Numbered from the stretch's first letter, positions 7,633 through 15,694 are shown. The stretch is DNA of 29,016 bases from DASUZB01 sp036377075 (GCA_036377075.1 DASUZB010000297.1:1-29016); one strand, 5' to 3'. The notes: generated by a model not told the origin, from the letters alone. Made by a program: numbers and translations.

Positions 7633-8871
7633 ATGCGCGCACTCGTGCTCGGCGGTGCCGGCGCCATGGGTCGCTGGACGGTCCGTGACCTCACCGAGTC
7701 GGTCGGTGTGGACGAGGTGTGCGTGGCCGACGTGGACGGCCCCCGCGCGATGGAGACGGCCGGCTGGGCGGCGGCGCGCGCCGGCAGTACCGGCACCGCG
7801 CAGGTCTGGGGCACCGCCCTGGACGCCGGCGACCCCGATCCGCTGCGGCGCGCCTTCGAGCCGGTCGACGTGGTCGTGAACTGCGCCTTCCACGCCACCA
7901 ACGTGCCGGTGATGGAGGCGTGTGCCGACACTGGCACCCACTACGTGGACCTCGGCGGGCTGTTCCACACGACCCGCAGGCAGCTCACGTTGCACGACCG
8001 CTTCGCCGCGGCGGGCTCGTGCGCGGTGGTCGGCATGGGCGCCAGCCCCGGCACCACCAACGTGATGGCGGCGCTGGCAGCGCGCGAGCTGGACACGGTC
8101 GAGTCGGTCGAGATCCGCCTCGGCATCGCCGACTTCGCCGGGCAGGACGCGCCGCTGCCCCTGCCCTACGCCGCGTCCACCCTGCTGGACGAGTTCACCA
8201 TGCCGGCGATGGTCTGGCGCGGCGGGCGCTGGAACGCCGTGCCCGCCATGAGCGAGCAGGAGGAGCTCGAGTTCCCGGCACCGGTCGGGCGGGTGCGGGT
8301 GGGCCACACGCTCCACTCGGAGGTCGCCACCCTGCCGCGCTTCCTGGCCGACCGCGGGGTGGAGTCGGTGTCGTTCAAGGTCGGCTTCCCGCCGGACTTC
8401 ATGGAGCGCATGAACCTGCTGGTCGGCCTCGGCCTGACCGGCACCGAGCCGGTCGACCTGGCGGGCGGCAAGGTGATCCCGCGGGAGTTGCTGCTGCACC
8501 TGCTCACCGTCGGGCAGGAGCGGCCGGGACCCGAGGCCAAGGTGGACGACGCCGAGGCGATCCGGGTCCGGGTCGGTGGGCGACGGGCCGGGACGTCGGG
8601 AGCCCCGGCCCTCGCCCCCGTCACCTCGCGCCGCGTCGAGGTGCTGGCCGAGTGCATGGTCCGCCCCCACCCGACCTGGGGCGCCGGCGCCGGTCAGCTC
8701 GACACCGGCGTGCCGCCGAGCATCGTCGCCCAGTTCCTGGCCGGCGGGGTGATCCAGCAGCGGGGCGTGTTCGCCCCCGAGAGCGTCGTCCCGCCGGAGC
8801 CGTACTTCGCCGAGCTGGCCCGCCGTTTCATGGAGGTGTCGCTGGTCACCCGCACGATGATGACGGGGTGA
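7633..8871 (+). CDS. Saccharopine dehydrogenase-like NAD(P)-dependent oxidoreductase
   Basis: A 412-residue protein with an N-terminal Rossmann fold. The dinucleotide motif VLGGAGAMG (residues 5-13) is followed by the strand/acidic end VCVADVD. VVNCAFHATNVPVMEACADTGTHYVDLGG and VGMGASPGTTNVMA are characteristic of the saccharopine dehydrogenase superfamily. The ATG at 7633 follows GGAGGGAGGGGG. It is the first gene of a plus-strand set with the aminotransferase 22 nt downstream and an aldehyde dehydrogenase after that. The set suggests catabolism of a diamine or amino acid such as lysine, ornithine or a polyamine product, but family members vary widely in substrate. Confidence 0.82.
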   Translation: MRALVLGGAGAMGRWTVRDLTESVGVDEVCVADVDGPRAMETAGWAAARAGSTGTAQVWGTALDAGDPDPLRRAFEPVDVVVNCAFHATNVPVMEACADTGTHYVDLGGLFHTTRRQLTLHDRFAAAGSCAVVGMGASPGTTNVMAALAARELDTVESVEIRLGIADFAGQDAPLPLPYAASTLLDEFTMPAMVWRGGRWNAVPAMSEQEELEFPAPVGRVRVGHTLHSEVATLPRFLADRGVESVSFKVGFPPDFMERMNLLVGLGLTGTEPVDLAGGKVIPRELLLHLLTVGQERPGPEAKVDDAEAIRVRVGGRRAGTSGAPALAPVTSRRVEVLAECMVRPHPTWGAGAGQLDTGVPPSIVAQFLAGGVIQQRGVFAPESVVPPEPYFAELARRFMEVSLVTRTMMTG

Positions 8872-8893
8872 CCGCGCTCGAGAGGAGCTCACC

Positions 8894-10252
8894 GTGACCC
8901 TGCCACAGGCTCGCAGACTGGACGGCGAGGTACCCGGGCCGGCAAGCCGGGCGCTCGACGAGCGCCGGCGCCGGGCCGTCCCGCGGGGCGTCGGCACCAT
9001 GACGCCCGTCTACGCCGCGGCCGCCCACGGCGCCGTGATCGAGGACGTGGACGGCAACCGCTTCATCGACTTCACCGGCGGGCTCGGCGTGCTCAACGCC
9101 GGCCACACCCCGCCGTCGGTGGTCGCGGCGCTCAAGCAACAGGTCGACCGTTACCTGCACTCCTGCCAGCACGCGCTGATGAACGAGCCGTACGTGGCGG
9201 TGGCCGAGGCGCTCAACCGCATCACCCCGGGGGACTACGACAAGCGCAGCTTCCTGGTGAACTCGGGCGCGGAGGCGACCGAGAACGTGGTCAAGATCGC
9301 CCGGGCGGCGACCGGCCGGCCCGGGGTGGTGGTGTTCGACAACGCCTTCCACGGGCGCACCCTGCTGGCCCTGGCGATGACCGGCAAGGTCACCCCGTAC
9401 AAGCAGGGCTACCACCCGTTCCCAAGCGAGGTCCACCGGGTCCCCTACGCCTACTGCTACCGCTGCCCCTTCGGGCTCGACTACCCGTCGTGCGGCATCG
9501 CCTGCGCCGACTACGTCGAGAACCAGCTCAAGGTGCACATCGGGCCGCAGAACGCGGCCGCCGTGCTGGTCGAGCCGGTGCAGGGCGAGGGCGGCTTCAT
9601 CGCCCCGCCGCCGGGCTGGCTGGAACGCATCGCCCAGATCTGCCGCGACCTCGGCATCCCCTTGGTCGCCGACGAGGTGCAGAGCGGCTTCGGCCGCACC
9701 GGCACGCTCTACGCGACCGAGCAGCACCCGGGCGTCGAACCGGACTTCACCCTCTCGGCCAAGTCGCTCGCCTCCGGCCTGCCGCTCGGGGCGGTGACCG
9801 GCCGGGCGGAGCTGATGGAGGCGCCCGGGCCGGGCGGGCTCGGCGGCACCTACGGCGGCAACCCGCTCGCCTGCGTGGCGGCGCTCGCCACCATCGAGAT
9901 GTTCGAGCAGGGCGACCTGCTGGAGCGGTCCAAGCGCATGGGAGCCGTGCTCGGCCGCCGCCTCGGCGAGATGGGCGAGCGCCACCGCATCGTGGGCGAG
10001 GTCCGTGGGCTCGGCGCGATGATGGCGCTCGAGCTGGTCACCGACCGCAAGACCAAGGAGCCGGCCAAGGACGCCACCAACCAGGTGCTGGCCGAGACCG
10101 CCCGCAACGGCGTGCTGACCCTCAAGGCCGGCATCCACGACAACGTCGTGCGGATCCTCGCCCCGCTGGTGATGGAGGACGCCATGCTCGAAGAGGGCCT
10201 CGACGTGCTCGACCAGGCCCTCGCCGTGGCGGACCGGGCCAACCAGGCGTAG
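8894..10252 (+). CDS. Class III PLP aminotransferase (4-aminobutyrate/ornithine type)
   Basis: A 452-residue fold-type I aminotransferase. Landmarks are NSGAEATENVVKIARAATGR (123-142) for cofactor phosphate binding, HGRT in the active site, VADEVQSGFGRTG with Asp260, and the PLP lysine Lys290 in SAKSLASGLPLG. A cysteine cluster CYRC...CGIAC (Cys188, 191, 200, 204) stands out; mammalian GABA aminotransferase carries an iron-sulphur cluster at comparable cysteines, but metal binding here is inference. The GTG at 8894 follows GAGGAGCTCACC. It probably moves an omega-amino group from GABA, ornithine, lysine or a diamine to 2-oxoglutarate, feeding the ALDH downstream. The donor cannot be fixed from sequence. 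Confidence 0.9.
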   Translation: MTLPQARRLDGEVPGPASRALDERRRRAVPRGVGTMTPVYAAAAHGAVIEDVDGNRFIDFTGGLGVLNAGHTPPSVVAALKQQVDRYLHSCQHALMNEPYVAVAEALNRITPGDYDKRSFLVNSGAEATENVVKIARAATGRPGVVVFDNAFHGRTLLALAMTGKVTPYKQGYHPFPSEVHRVPYAYCYRCPFGLDYPSCGIACADYVENQLKVHIGPQNAAAVLVEPVQGEGGFIAPPPGWLERIAQICRDLGIPLVADEVQSGFGRTGTLYATEQHPGVEPDFTLSAKSLASGLPLGAVTGRAELMEAPGPGGLGGTYGGNPLACVAALATIEMFEQGDLLERSKRMGAVLGRRLGEMGERHRIVGEVRGLGAMMALELVTDRKTKEPAKDATNQVLAETARNGVLTLKAGIHDNVVRILAPLVMEDAMLEEGLDVLDQALAVADRANQA

Positions 10253-10265
10253 CCGCACGAGGCTG

Positions 10266-10343
10266 AGGATATCCCCCGACCCGGCAACCGGGGGACGGGC
10301 GGTCGAAGGGGCACCGACCGCAAGCCGGGTCCGGGGATATCCT
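10266..10343. repeat. Large inverted repeat with terminal GGATATCC palindromes
   Basis: Arms 10266-10285 and 10324-10343 match at 19 of 20 positions as inverted repeats, and each ends in the palindrome GGATATCC. The 38-nt centre contains a further short inverted repeat, GCGGTC/GACCGC. It lies between the aminotransferase stop and the aldehyde dehydrogenase start (10417). As RNA it would form a long branched hairpin, perhaps a terminator, attenuator or mRNA-stabilising element. As DNA, the two GGATATCC sites 68 bp apart could be operator halves. No T-run follows, so it is not a canonical intrinsic terminator. Confidence 0.75.
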
Positions 10344-10416
10344 TGCCACCGTCCGCCGGCGGGGGCCTCCGGTGTGCCGGACGCTGCAACGAAGCAGCAG
10401 CCCAAGGAGTTCGTGC

Positions 10417-11883
10417 ATGAGGACCGCGATGTGGGTGGCCGGGGCGGAGGTCGGCGGCACGGGGGCGCCGCTGGCGGTACGGAACCCGGCCACCGAGGAG
10501 ACCCTGGCCGAGGTCCCTTCGGCCTCCCCCGAGCAGGTCGACGGCGCGGTCGAGGCGGCGGCGGGAGCGGCCCACGACTGGCGCCGGCTGCCGGCCGGCG
10601 AGCGCGGTGAGCTGCTCCACGGCGTGGCGGCCTGGCTGACGTCCCACACCGCGGAGCTGGCCCAGCTCCTCACCCGGGAAGGCGGCAAGCCGTACGTCGA
10701 GAACCGCGACGAGGTCGGCTGGACCGCCAACGCCTTCACCTACTACGCCGAGCTGGGCCGGCACGAGCGCGGGCGGGTGATCCCGTCGGTCGAGGAGGGC
10801 CAGCTCTCGCTGGTGCTCAAGGAGCCCGTCGGCGTGGTGGCCGCGATCGTCCCCTGGAACTACCCCTTGCTCCTGCTCGCCTGGAAGCTGGCGCCGGCGC
10901 TGGCGGCGGGCAACACCGTGGTGGTCAAGCCTTCCCCGTACACCCCGCTGTCCACGCTGGCCATGGCGGAGGCCTTCGCCGACTTCCCCGCGGGGGTGGT
11001 CAACCTGGTCACCGGCGGCGCCGAGGTGGGCGAGGCGCTGGTCGTCCACCCCGGCACCGACCTGGTGGCGTTCACCGGGTCGGTGGCCACCGGCCAGCGC
11101 ATCGGCGCGCTCTGCGCCGAGCGGGTCAAGCGCACCCACCTGGAGCTTGGCGGCAAGGACGCCTTCATCGTCTGCGACGACGTCGACCTGGAGGTCGCCG
11201 TGCCCGGCGCGGCCTGGGCCGCCTACCTGAACGCCGGGCAGGTGTGCACCTCGGCCGAGCGCTTCTACGTCCTCGAGCCGGTGTTCGACGAGTTCGTCGA
11301 CCGGTTGGTCGAGGAGACGGGCAAGCTCCGCCTGGGCGACCCGCTGGCCGAGACCACCGACGTCGGCCCGATGGTCGCCGAGGTCCAGCGGGCCAAGGTG
11401 GAGCGCCAGCTCGACGAGGCCCGCCGCGACGGCGCCAGGGTGCTGGCCGGTGGCGACCGCGGTGGCTTCGAGCGGGGTTGGTTCCTCGCCCCGACGGTGG
11501 TGGTCGAGGTGGACGACGGCATGGAGCTGATGCGCACCGAGACGTTCGGCCCGGTCGCCCCGGTCGCCCGGGTGGGCTCGCTGGACGAGGCCATCGCCAG
11601 GGCCAACGCCCTCCCCTACGGGCTCGGCGCCAACGTCTACACCAAGCGGATGGACAACGTGCTGCGCTGCATGGAGGAGCTGCAGGCGGGGACGGTCTGG
11701 TTCAACGACCCGCTGACCGACAACGACGCCGGGCCGTTCGGCGGGATGAAGATGTCGGGCAACAGCCGCGAGCTGGGCGTCGAGGGGCTGGAGGCGTTCC
11801 GCGAGACGAAGCACGTGCACCTGGACGGCCGCGGCAACCGCAAGCCATGGTGGTACCCGTACGGTCCCGGCGGCTACCAGTAG
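10417..11883 (+). CDS. NAD(P)-dependent aldehyde dehydrogenase (aminoaldehyde/semialdehyde type)
   Basis: A complete 488-residue ALDH. Visible landmarks are NPATEETLAEVP near the start, PWNYP (147-151), TGSVATG (220-226), the general base Glu243 in ELGGKD, and the nucleophile Cys277 in NAGQVCTSAERF. A C-terminal GGMKMSGNSRELG block follows. The tail ending in KPWWYPYG is typical of betaine/aminoaldehyde dehydrogenase relatives. The ATG at 10417 follows AAGGAGTTCGTGC; an earlier start at 10372 would add 15 unlikely residues. It probably oxidises the semialdehyde made by the aminotransferase upstream, for example succinate or aminoadipate semialdehyde. Its substrate need not match that of the partial ALDH at the window start. 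Confidence 0.92.
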   Translation: MRTAMWVAGAEVGGTGAPLAVRNPATEETLAEVPSASPEQVDGAVEAAAGAAHDWRRLPAGERGELLHGVAAWLTSHTAELAQLLTREGGKPYVENRDEVGWTANAFTYYAELGRHERGRVIPSVEEGQLSLVLKEPVGVVAAIVPWNYPLLLLAWKLAPALAAGNTVVVKPSPYTPLSTLAMAEAFADFPAGVVNLVTGGAEVGEALVVHPGTDLVAFTGSVATGQRIGALCAERVKRTHLELGGKDAFIVCDDVDLEVAVPGAAWAAYLNAGQVCTSAERFYVLEPVFDEFVDRLVEETGKLRLGDPLAETTDVGPMVAEVQRAKVERQLDEARRDGARVLAGGDRGGFERGWFLAPTVVVEVDDGMELMRTETFGPVAPVARVGSLDEAIARANALPYGLGANVYTKRMDNVLRCMEELQAGTVWFNDPLTDNDAGPFGGMKMSGNSRELGVEGLEAFRETKHVHLDGRGNRKPWWYPYGPGGYQ

Positions 11884-12110
11884 GCGGGCGACGCTCGGGC
11901 CGCTCGGCGGTGCCGGGCGGACCGGTCGACATGACCGGTTCGGCGAGCGGGCGAGGATGCGAGACAATACCAGCCAGGTTGATAGTAGGAGGGTGATGCG
12001 ACACGGCCGCGCGCCGTACCGTCACCACCTGCTGCCAGACTGCACCAACGGGGTCCGCCCCCCACACGCGAAAGCGTGGCGACCACTTGGAGCGTTGGAA
12101 CGAGACGGCG

Positions 12111-14444
12111 ATGGGCCCGGCTCGCCCGCCACCGGAGGGCGTGGCCGATCCAGGCGTGCCGCCTGACCCGTACGACAACGGCGCGCCCGAAGCCCGGCGG
12201 CGACGACGCCGCTCCGAAGATTCCTGGTCTGACGACGCCGCCACCTCCTGGCCGGAGATGATCGCCGAGGACGGGTCCGCCGGCGGTCCCCGCACCGGCG
12301 GGTGGACCCAGCAGCCCGGCGCTCCCCCGCAGGACGGGTGGACCCAACAGCCTGACGATCCCCCTACTGGCGGGTGGGCCCAGCAGCCCGGCGGGCCTCC
12401 TCCCGACGGCCAAACCGCTGCCTGGCCTGGCGCCCCCGATCCATACCCGCAAGGTGCCGCCGGCTTCCCTTGGGCCAACGGGTCGGGCCGTGACCGGGCG
12501 GAGCTGCCCCGGCTACCCCGCGCCAACGGCCGGCTCGGACTGCCGGCACCGGCGAACGGGTCCGCCACCACGCGACCCGATCACCCGGGCGCACCCTGGA
12601 CCAACGGGTCCACGCCCGACCCGTCCCAGCCCCCAGGCACCACTTGGGCGGACGGACCGCCCAGCGGCCAGTGGACCACCCCGGGCGCACCCTGGACCAA
12701 CGGGTCCGCGAACGGCCAAGCGGCGGCTCCGCCGGCCGGCCTGGCGGGCGAGCCGGGGCATGGCTCGGCGCTGCCCCCGACGGCCGACCCAGGTGCTCGA
12801 TGGGATCAGGAGCCCGCCATCTCCCAAACGGCAGCGGACTCCGACCAGCCCTGGACGCTGCCCCCGGGCACGGCGCCGGCCGACCACAGCGACACCGCTG
12901 CCCCGGCCGGACCGCCGCAGCCGTGGGTAAGCATGCCCCTGGCCTGGGTGGACGAGCCGACCGCACCGGGAGCGCCCGACCTCTACGCCTCCTGGCCGGG
13001 GATGCCGGGCGCGCGCCAGGCCGCCAACGGCGAGCAGCAGGCGGCGGAGTCTCGGGAGGCGCCGCACCGCGCCGGCGGCACGCGGCCCCGGGATCCAGCC
13101 GAGGCGCCTGGGCAGGCGGGCTGGGGAGGATCCTCGCCCGGCACCACGGCGCCAGCCGACCCACCGGACCCGTCCATCGCGCCCTGGAACACGCCAAAGC
13201 CGCCTGGCCGGCGGCAGCCCAACCCCGCCATGCCCCCAGACCCCCGGACCGACCCCGGCCGCGCGCCGAACCCAGCCATGCCGACCTGGGACCAAGGGAC
13301 CGACCCGGGCCGCGCGCCGAACCGCGCCATGCCCCCGGACCTCGGGACCGACGCCGGCCGCGCGCCGAACCCCGCGATGCCGACCTGGGACCAGGCGACC
13401 CAGCCGGGCCTTCCACCGGTCGGGATGCCGCCGGGAGGGGGGTGGCCCGGCGCGAACGGTGGGTTCGGGGAGCCCGGCCCGACCGTGGCGATGCCGGCCG
13501 AGGCCTTCTGGGGGCAGGCGGGCGCACCGCGCCAGCTGCCGGCGCCGCCCCAGGCGCGAGTGGCCCATCCGCGCACCGCCTGGGCGGGCGCGCCCGGGCA
13601 GACGGCCTGGCCACCAGACCAGGCGCCCCCGCCGGACCCTGGCATGGCCGCGCCCCAGCCCAGGATGGACCGGGACCCGTCGGGCGCGTGGGGTCAGCGG
13701 CCGACGCGGGCGCTCCCGGCGAGGCAGGCGGCGATCCCAGGCCCGGCGAGCCAGGCCGGCCCGTGGGCCGCCGACGACGGGGTCGAGCTGCCCGAGTCCC
13801 GGGTCGACCGCTTCGGCGACGGCACCAGTCGCGGCGGCCGCTTCGCCCGCGGCCGTGGCAGGCAAGGCTTCTGGGCCGAGGTGCCCGTGCTCGTGGTCGC
13901 CGCCGTGGTGCTCGCCGTGCTGGTCAAGGGCTTCCTGGTGCAGGCCTTCTACATCCCGTCCCGCTCCATGGAGCCCACCCTCGACGTCGGCGACCGGGTG
14001 GTGGTCAACCGGCTCTCGTACCGCTTCGGCGCGCCGCAGCGCGGCCAGGTGGTGGTGTTCCTCCGGCGCACGGGCGGTGGCGCCACGGCGCCGCAGAGCG
14101 CGGTGACGTGGGTGCGGCGAGCGCTCGCCCAGGGGTTCGGCGGCGCCCCGCCAGGCAGCGAGGACCTGATCAAGCGGGTGATCGCCGGCCCGGGCGACGT
14201 CGTCCAGGGCAGCCAGGGGCGCGTCTGGGTGAACGGCCGCGCCCTGAACGAGCCGTACCTCCGCAGGGGCGCCTTCACCTCGGACTTCGGTCCGGTGAAG
14301 GTACCTCCCGGGCACTACTGGGTGATGGGCGACAACCGCGAGGACTCGTCGGACTCGCGCGTCTTCGGGCCGATCCCCCATTCCTCCCTGGTCGGCCGTG
14401 CCGTCGGCACGGTCTGGCCACCGCCACGCCTACGCCAGCTCTAG
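12111..14444 (+). CDS. lepB: Signal peptidase I with a very long Pro/Gly-rich N-terminal extension
   Basis: The C-terminal 190 residues are a clear type I signal peptidase, which cuts signal peptides from exported proteins. They contain one membrane helix (about 591-615), the nucleophile Ser619 in SRSMEPTLDVGD, the general base Lys688 in DLIKRVIAGPGD, and GDNREDSSDSRVFG. The first 580 or so residues are low-complexity and rich in Pro, Gly, Trp and Gln. Segments include GGWTQQPGAPP, APWTNGS and four units of NPAMP(P/T)...GRAP type (nucleotides 13221-13418). A cytoplasmic disordered domain is implied. I chose the ATG at 12111; a TTG at 12087 is in frame, and neither has a strong ribosome binding site. 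Family members are normally 180-300 residues long. Confidence 0.88.
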   Translation: MGPARPPPEGVADPGVPPDPYDNGAPEARRRRRRSEDSWSDDAATSWPEMIAEDGSAGGPRTGGWTQQPGAPPQDGWTQQPDDPPTGGWAQQPGGPPPDGQTAAWPGAPDPYPQGAAGFPWANGSGRDRAELPRLPRANGRLGLPAPANGSATTRPDHPGAPWTNGSTPDPSQPPGTTWADGPPSGQWTTPGAPWTNGSANGQAAAPPAGLAGEPGHGSALPPTADPGARWDQEPAISQTAADSDQPWTLPPGTAPADHSDTAAPAGPPQPWVSMPLAWVDEPTAPGAPDLYASWPGMPGARQAANGEQQAAESREAPHRAGGTRPRDPAEAPGQAGWGGSSPGTTAPADPPDPSIAPWNTPKPPGRRQPNPAMPPDPRTDPGRAPNPAMPTWDQGTDPGRAPNRAMPPDLGTDAGRAPNPAMPTWDQATQPGLPPVGMPPGGGWPGANGGFGEPGPTVAMPAEAFWGQAGAPRQLPAPPQARVAHPRTAWAGAPGQTAWPPDQAPPPDPGMAAPQPRMDRDPSGAWGQRPTRALPARQAAIPGPASQAGPWAADDGVELPESRVDRFGDGTSRGGRFARGRGRQGFWAEVPVLVVAAVVLAVLVKGFLVQAFYIPSRSMEPTLDVGDRVVVNRLSYRFGAPQRGQVVVFLRRTGGGATAPQSAVTWVRRALAQGFGGAPPGSEDLIKRVIAGPGDVVQGSQGRVWVNGRALNEPYLRRGAFTSDFGPVKVPPGHYWVMGDNREDSSDSRVFGPIPHSSLVGRAVGTVWPPPRLRQL

Positions 14445-14537
14445 GGAGCCGGTCATGTATCGGTGCCGCGCCACCCCCAGCTTCGGGGACCCCCATCGGG
14501 CGACGGCGCGCACCGCGGATACGTGACCGGCTCCCTA
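14442..14537. repeat. Long hairpin starting at the lepB stop codon
   Basis: The arms 14442-14461 and 14518-14537 pair over 20 positions, with one G·U wobble in RNA. The inner segments 14462-14472 and 14505-14514 extend the stem with small bulges, giving a 96-nt structure. The outer arm begins at the TAG stop of lepB and ends 44 nt before the GTG of the next gene. No T-tract follows. It may end or stabilise the lepB mRNA, isolate the next gene, or be a remnant of a small palindromic element. I found no second copy in the window. Confidence 0.75.
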
Positions 14538-14581
14538 CCAGGCCGTCCGGCCCAGGAGGCCGCACACCCCAGGAGAGGTCA

Positions 14582-15502
14582 GTGGCGAGCCCGCCGCAGG
14601 GACCCGTCGCCGGGACCGACTACCCCCGCAGCCGGCCCGAGTTCGAGGCGTTCTTCCCTGACGAGGACGCCTGTGCCGGCTACCTCGAGCGGCTGAGCTG
14701 GCCGGACGGGTTCGTCTGCCCGGCCTGCGGTGCGGTCGGCGAGCCCTGGCGGGGCTCGCGCCGCCGCCTGGTGTGCCGGGGCTGCCAGCACCAGACCTCG
14801 GTGACCGCCGGGACGCTCTTCCAGGGCACCCGCACGCCGCTCGCCCACTGGTTCGAGGCGGCCTGGCTGATCGCCACCGCCGAGTTCGGCGTCTCAGCCC
14901 GCCACCTGCAACGCCACCTCGGCCTGGCCAGCTACGAGACCGCCTGGGCGATGCTGCACCGCTACCGGCGCGCGATGGTCCGCTCCGGCAGGCCGCGGCT
15001 CTCCGGGACGGTGCAGGTGGCCACGACCGCCGTCGGCGGCCGGGCGACGGCCGTGGCCGTCGCGGTGGAGGAGCGCGACGGCGGCGAGGCCGGTCGGGTG
15101 CGGATGCAGCGCGTGCCGGGCTCGAGCCCGCAGCAGCTGGCCGCGTTCGCCGCCTGGTCGGTCGAGCCGGGCACGCTGGTCCGGACCGGCCGGCCGGACG
15201 CGGCCGGCCACCTGGCGGAGCGCGGCTACCGCACCGCGCCGCCCGGCGAGGAGGCGCCAGGATCCGCCCTGGTCCATGCCGCGGAGGTGGTGGAGCGGCT
15301 GCACCGCTGGCTCGACGCCACCCACTCGGGAGCGGTCTCGCCCGACCAGCTCGACTGGTACCTCGACGAGTTCACCTTCCGCTTCAACCGCCGCCGGGCG
15401 ACCCACCGCGGCCTGCTGTTCTACCGCCTGCTCGAGGAGGCGGTGGTGACGCCGCCGCTGCCGTACCACTCGGTGACCGCGCCGCCACCCTTCGCCCGCT
15501 GA
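14582..15502 (+). CDS. IS1595-family transposase homologue with replaced catalytic residues
   Basis: A 306-residue homologue of IS1595/ISXO2-type transposases. It has an N-terminal zinc ribbon (Cys46, Cys49, Cys65, Cys68) followed by the typical SVTAGTLFQGTRTPLAHW. The C-terminal signature is THSGAVSPDQLDWYLDEF, continuing into FRFNRR and RGLLFYRLLEEAV. The DDE core is altered. Where relatives have V-E-V-D-E-T-x-V-G-G, this protein has VQVATTAVGG (144-153), so Asp becomes Ala147. Where relatives have T-D-G-W, it has TGRP (202-205), so Asp becomes Gly203. The frame is otherwise intact and base composition matches the neighbours. The GTG at 14582 follows AGGAGAGGTCA. It is probably a domesticated DNA-binding protein; a recently dead insertion sequence is the alternative. 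Confidence 0.82.
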   Translation: MASPPQGPVAGTDYPRSRPEFEAFFPDEDACAGYLERLSWPDGFVCPACGAVGEPWRGSRRRLVCRGCQHQTSVTAGTLFQGTRTPLAHWFEAAWLIATAEFGVSARHLQRHLGLASYETAWAMLHRYRRAMVRSGRPRLSGTVQVATTAVGGRATAVAVAVEERDGGEAGRVRMQRVPGSSPQQLAAFAAWSVEPGTLVRTGRPDAAGHLAERGYRTAPPGEEAPGSALVHAAEVVERLHRWLDATHSGAVSPDQLDWYLDEFTFRFNRRRATHRGLLFYRLLEEAVVTPPLPYHSVTAPPPFAR

Positions 15503-15512
15503 CCCTCGCATC

Positions 15513-15529
15513 CCGGGCCCTCGGCCCGG
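15513..15529 (+). terminator. GC hairpin after the transposase-like gene
   Basis: CCGGGCC-CTC-GGCCCGG forms a perfect 7-bp stem with a 3-nt loop, 10 nt after the stop at 15502. No U-run follows, as is common for putative terminators in GC-rich actinomycetes. It separates the transposase-like gene from the SOS-box operon. Confidence 0.5.
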
Positions 15530-15605
15530 CTGGAGCGTTCCGGACAGACCGGGCTGGAGCCATGGGGATAGCCCGTCAACAGGCCCGGTGAGGGCCGCTG
15601 TCCGC

Positions 15606-15642
15606 TTGACGCCACTGCTCAAAGGGTCGAACATATGTTCGG
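15606..15642 (+). promoter_or_regulatory. LexA (SOS) box over a candidate promoter
   Basis: TCGAACATATGTTCGG (15627-15642) contains a perfect 14-bp palindrome, CGAACATATGTTCG. It matches the Gram-positive/actinobacterial LexA consensus CGAAC-N4-GTTCG. A -35-like TTGACG at 15606-15611 with a 17-nt spacer puts the -10 (GAACAT, 15629-15634) inside the box, so LexA would block the promoter. It lies 53 nt upstream of the chosen GTG of the membrane protein gene, leaving room for a leader. The consensus is established knowledge; its use here is inferred. Confidence 0.8.
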
Positions 15643-15694
15643 TCTCTCGGAACTGGAGCCCGAGAGACACCGTGGTTCACGTGAAGGGGAAGCC

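Noticed and set aside
10266..10343. Known riboswitch (guanidine or glutamine-type) at the large inverted repeat
   Set aside because: I could not recognise the conserved loops of any known class; only the pairing itself is clear.
11996..12166. 56-codon frame with AGGAGG just before its ATG, overlapping the lepB start
   Set aside because: The spacing of 3 nt from AGGAGG to ATG is too short, the Arg/His/Pro-rich product matches nothing, and it runs into lepB in another frame. A leader peptide cannot be excluded.
12644..14581. Upstream continuation of the transposase-homologue frame through lepB
   Set aside because: It is an alternative frame of lepB with low-complexity Arg/Gly/Ala composition. 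The real start is the GTG at 14582 with a good ribosome binding site and family-length product.
14442..15640. A complete insertion sequence around the transposase homologue
   Set aside because: I found no matching inverted ends flanking the gene; the hairpin arms at 14442-14537 are both on the same side. No target duplication was visible.
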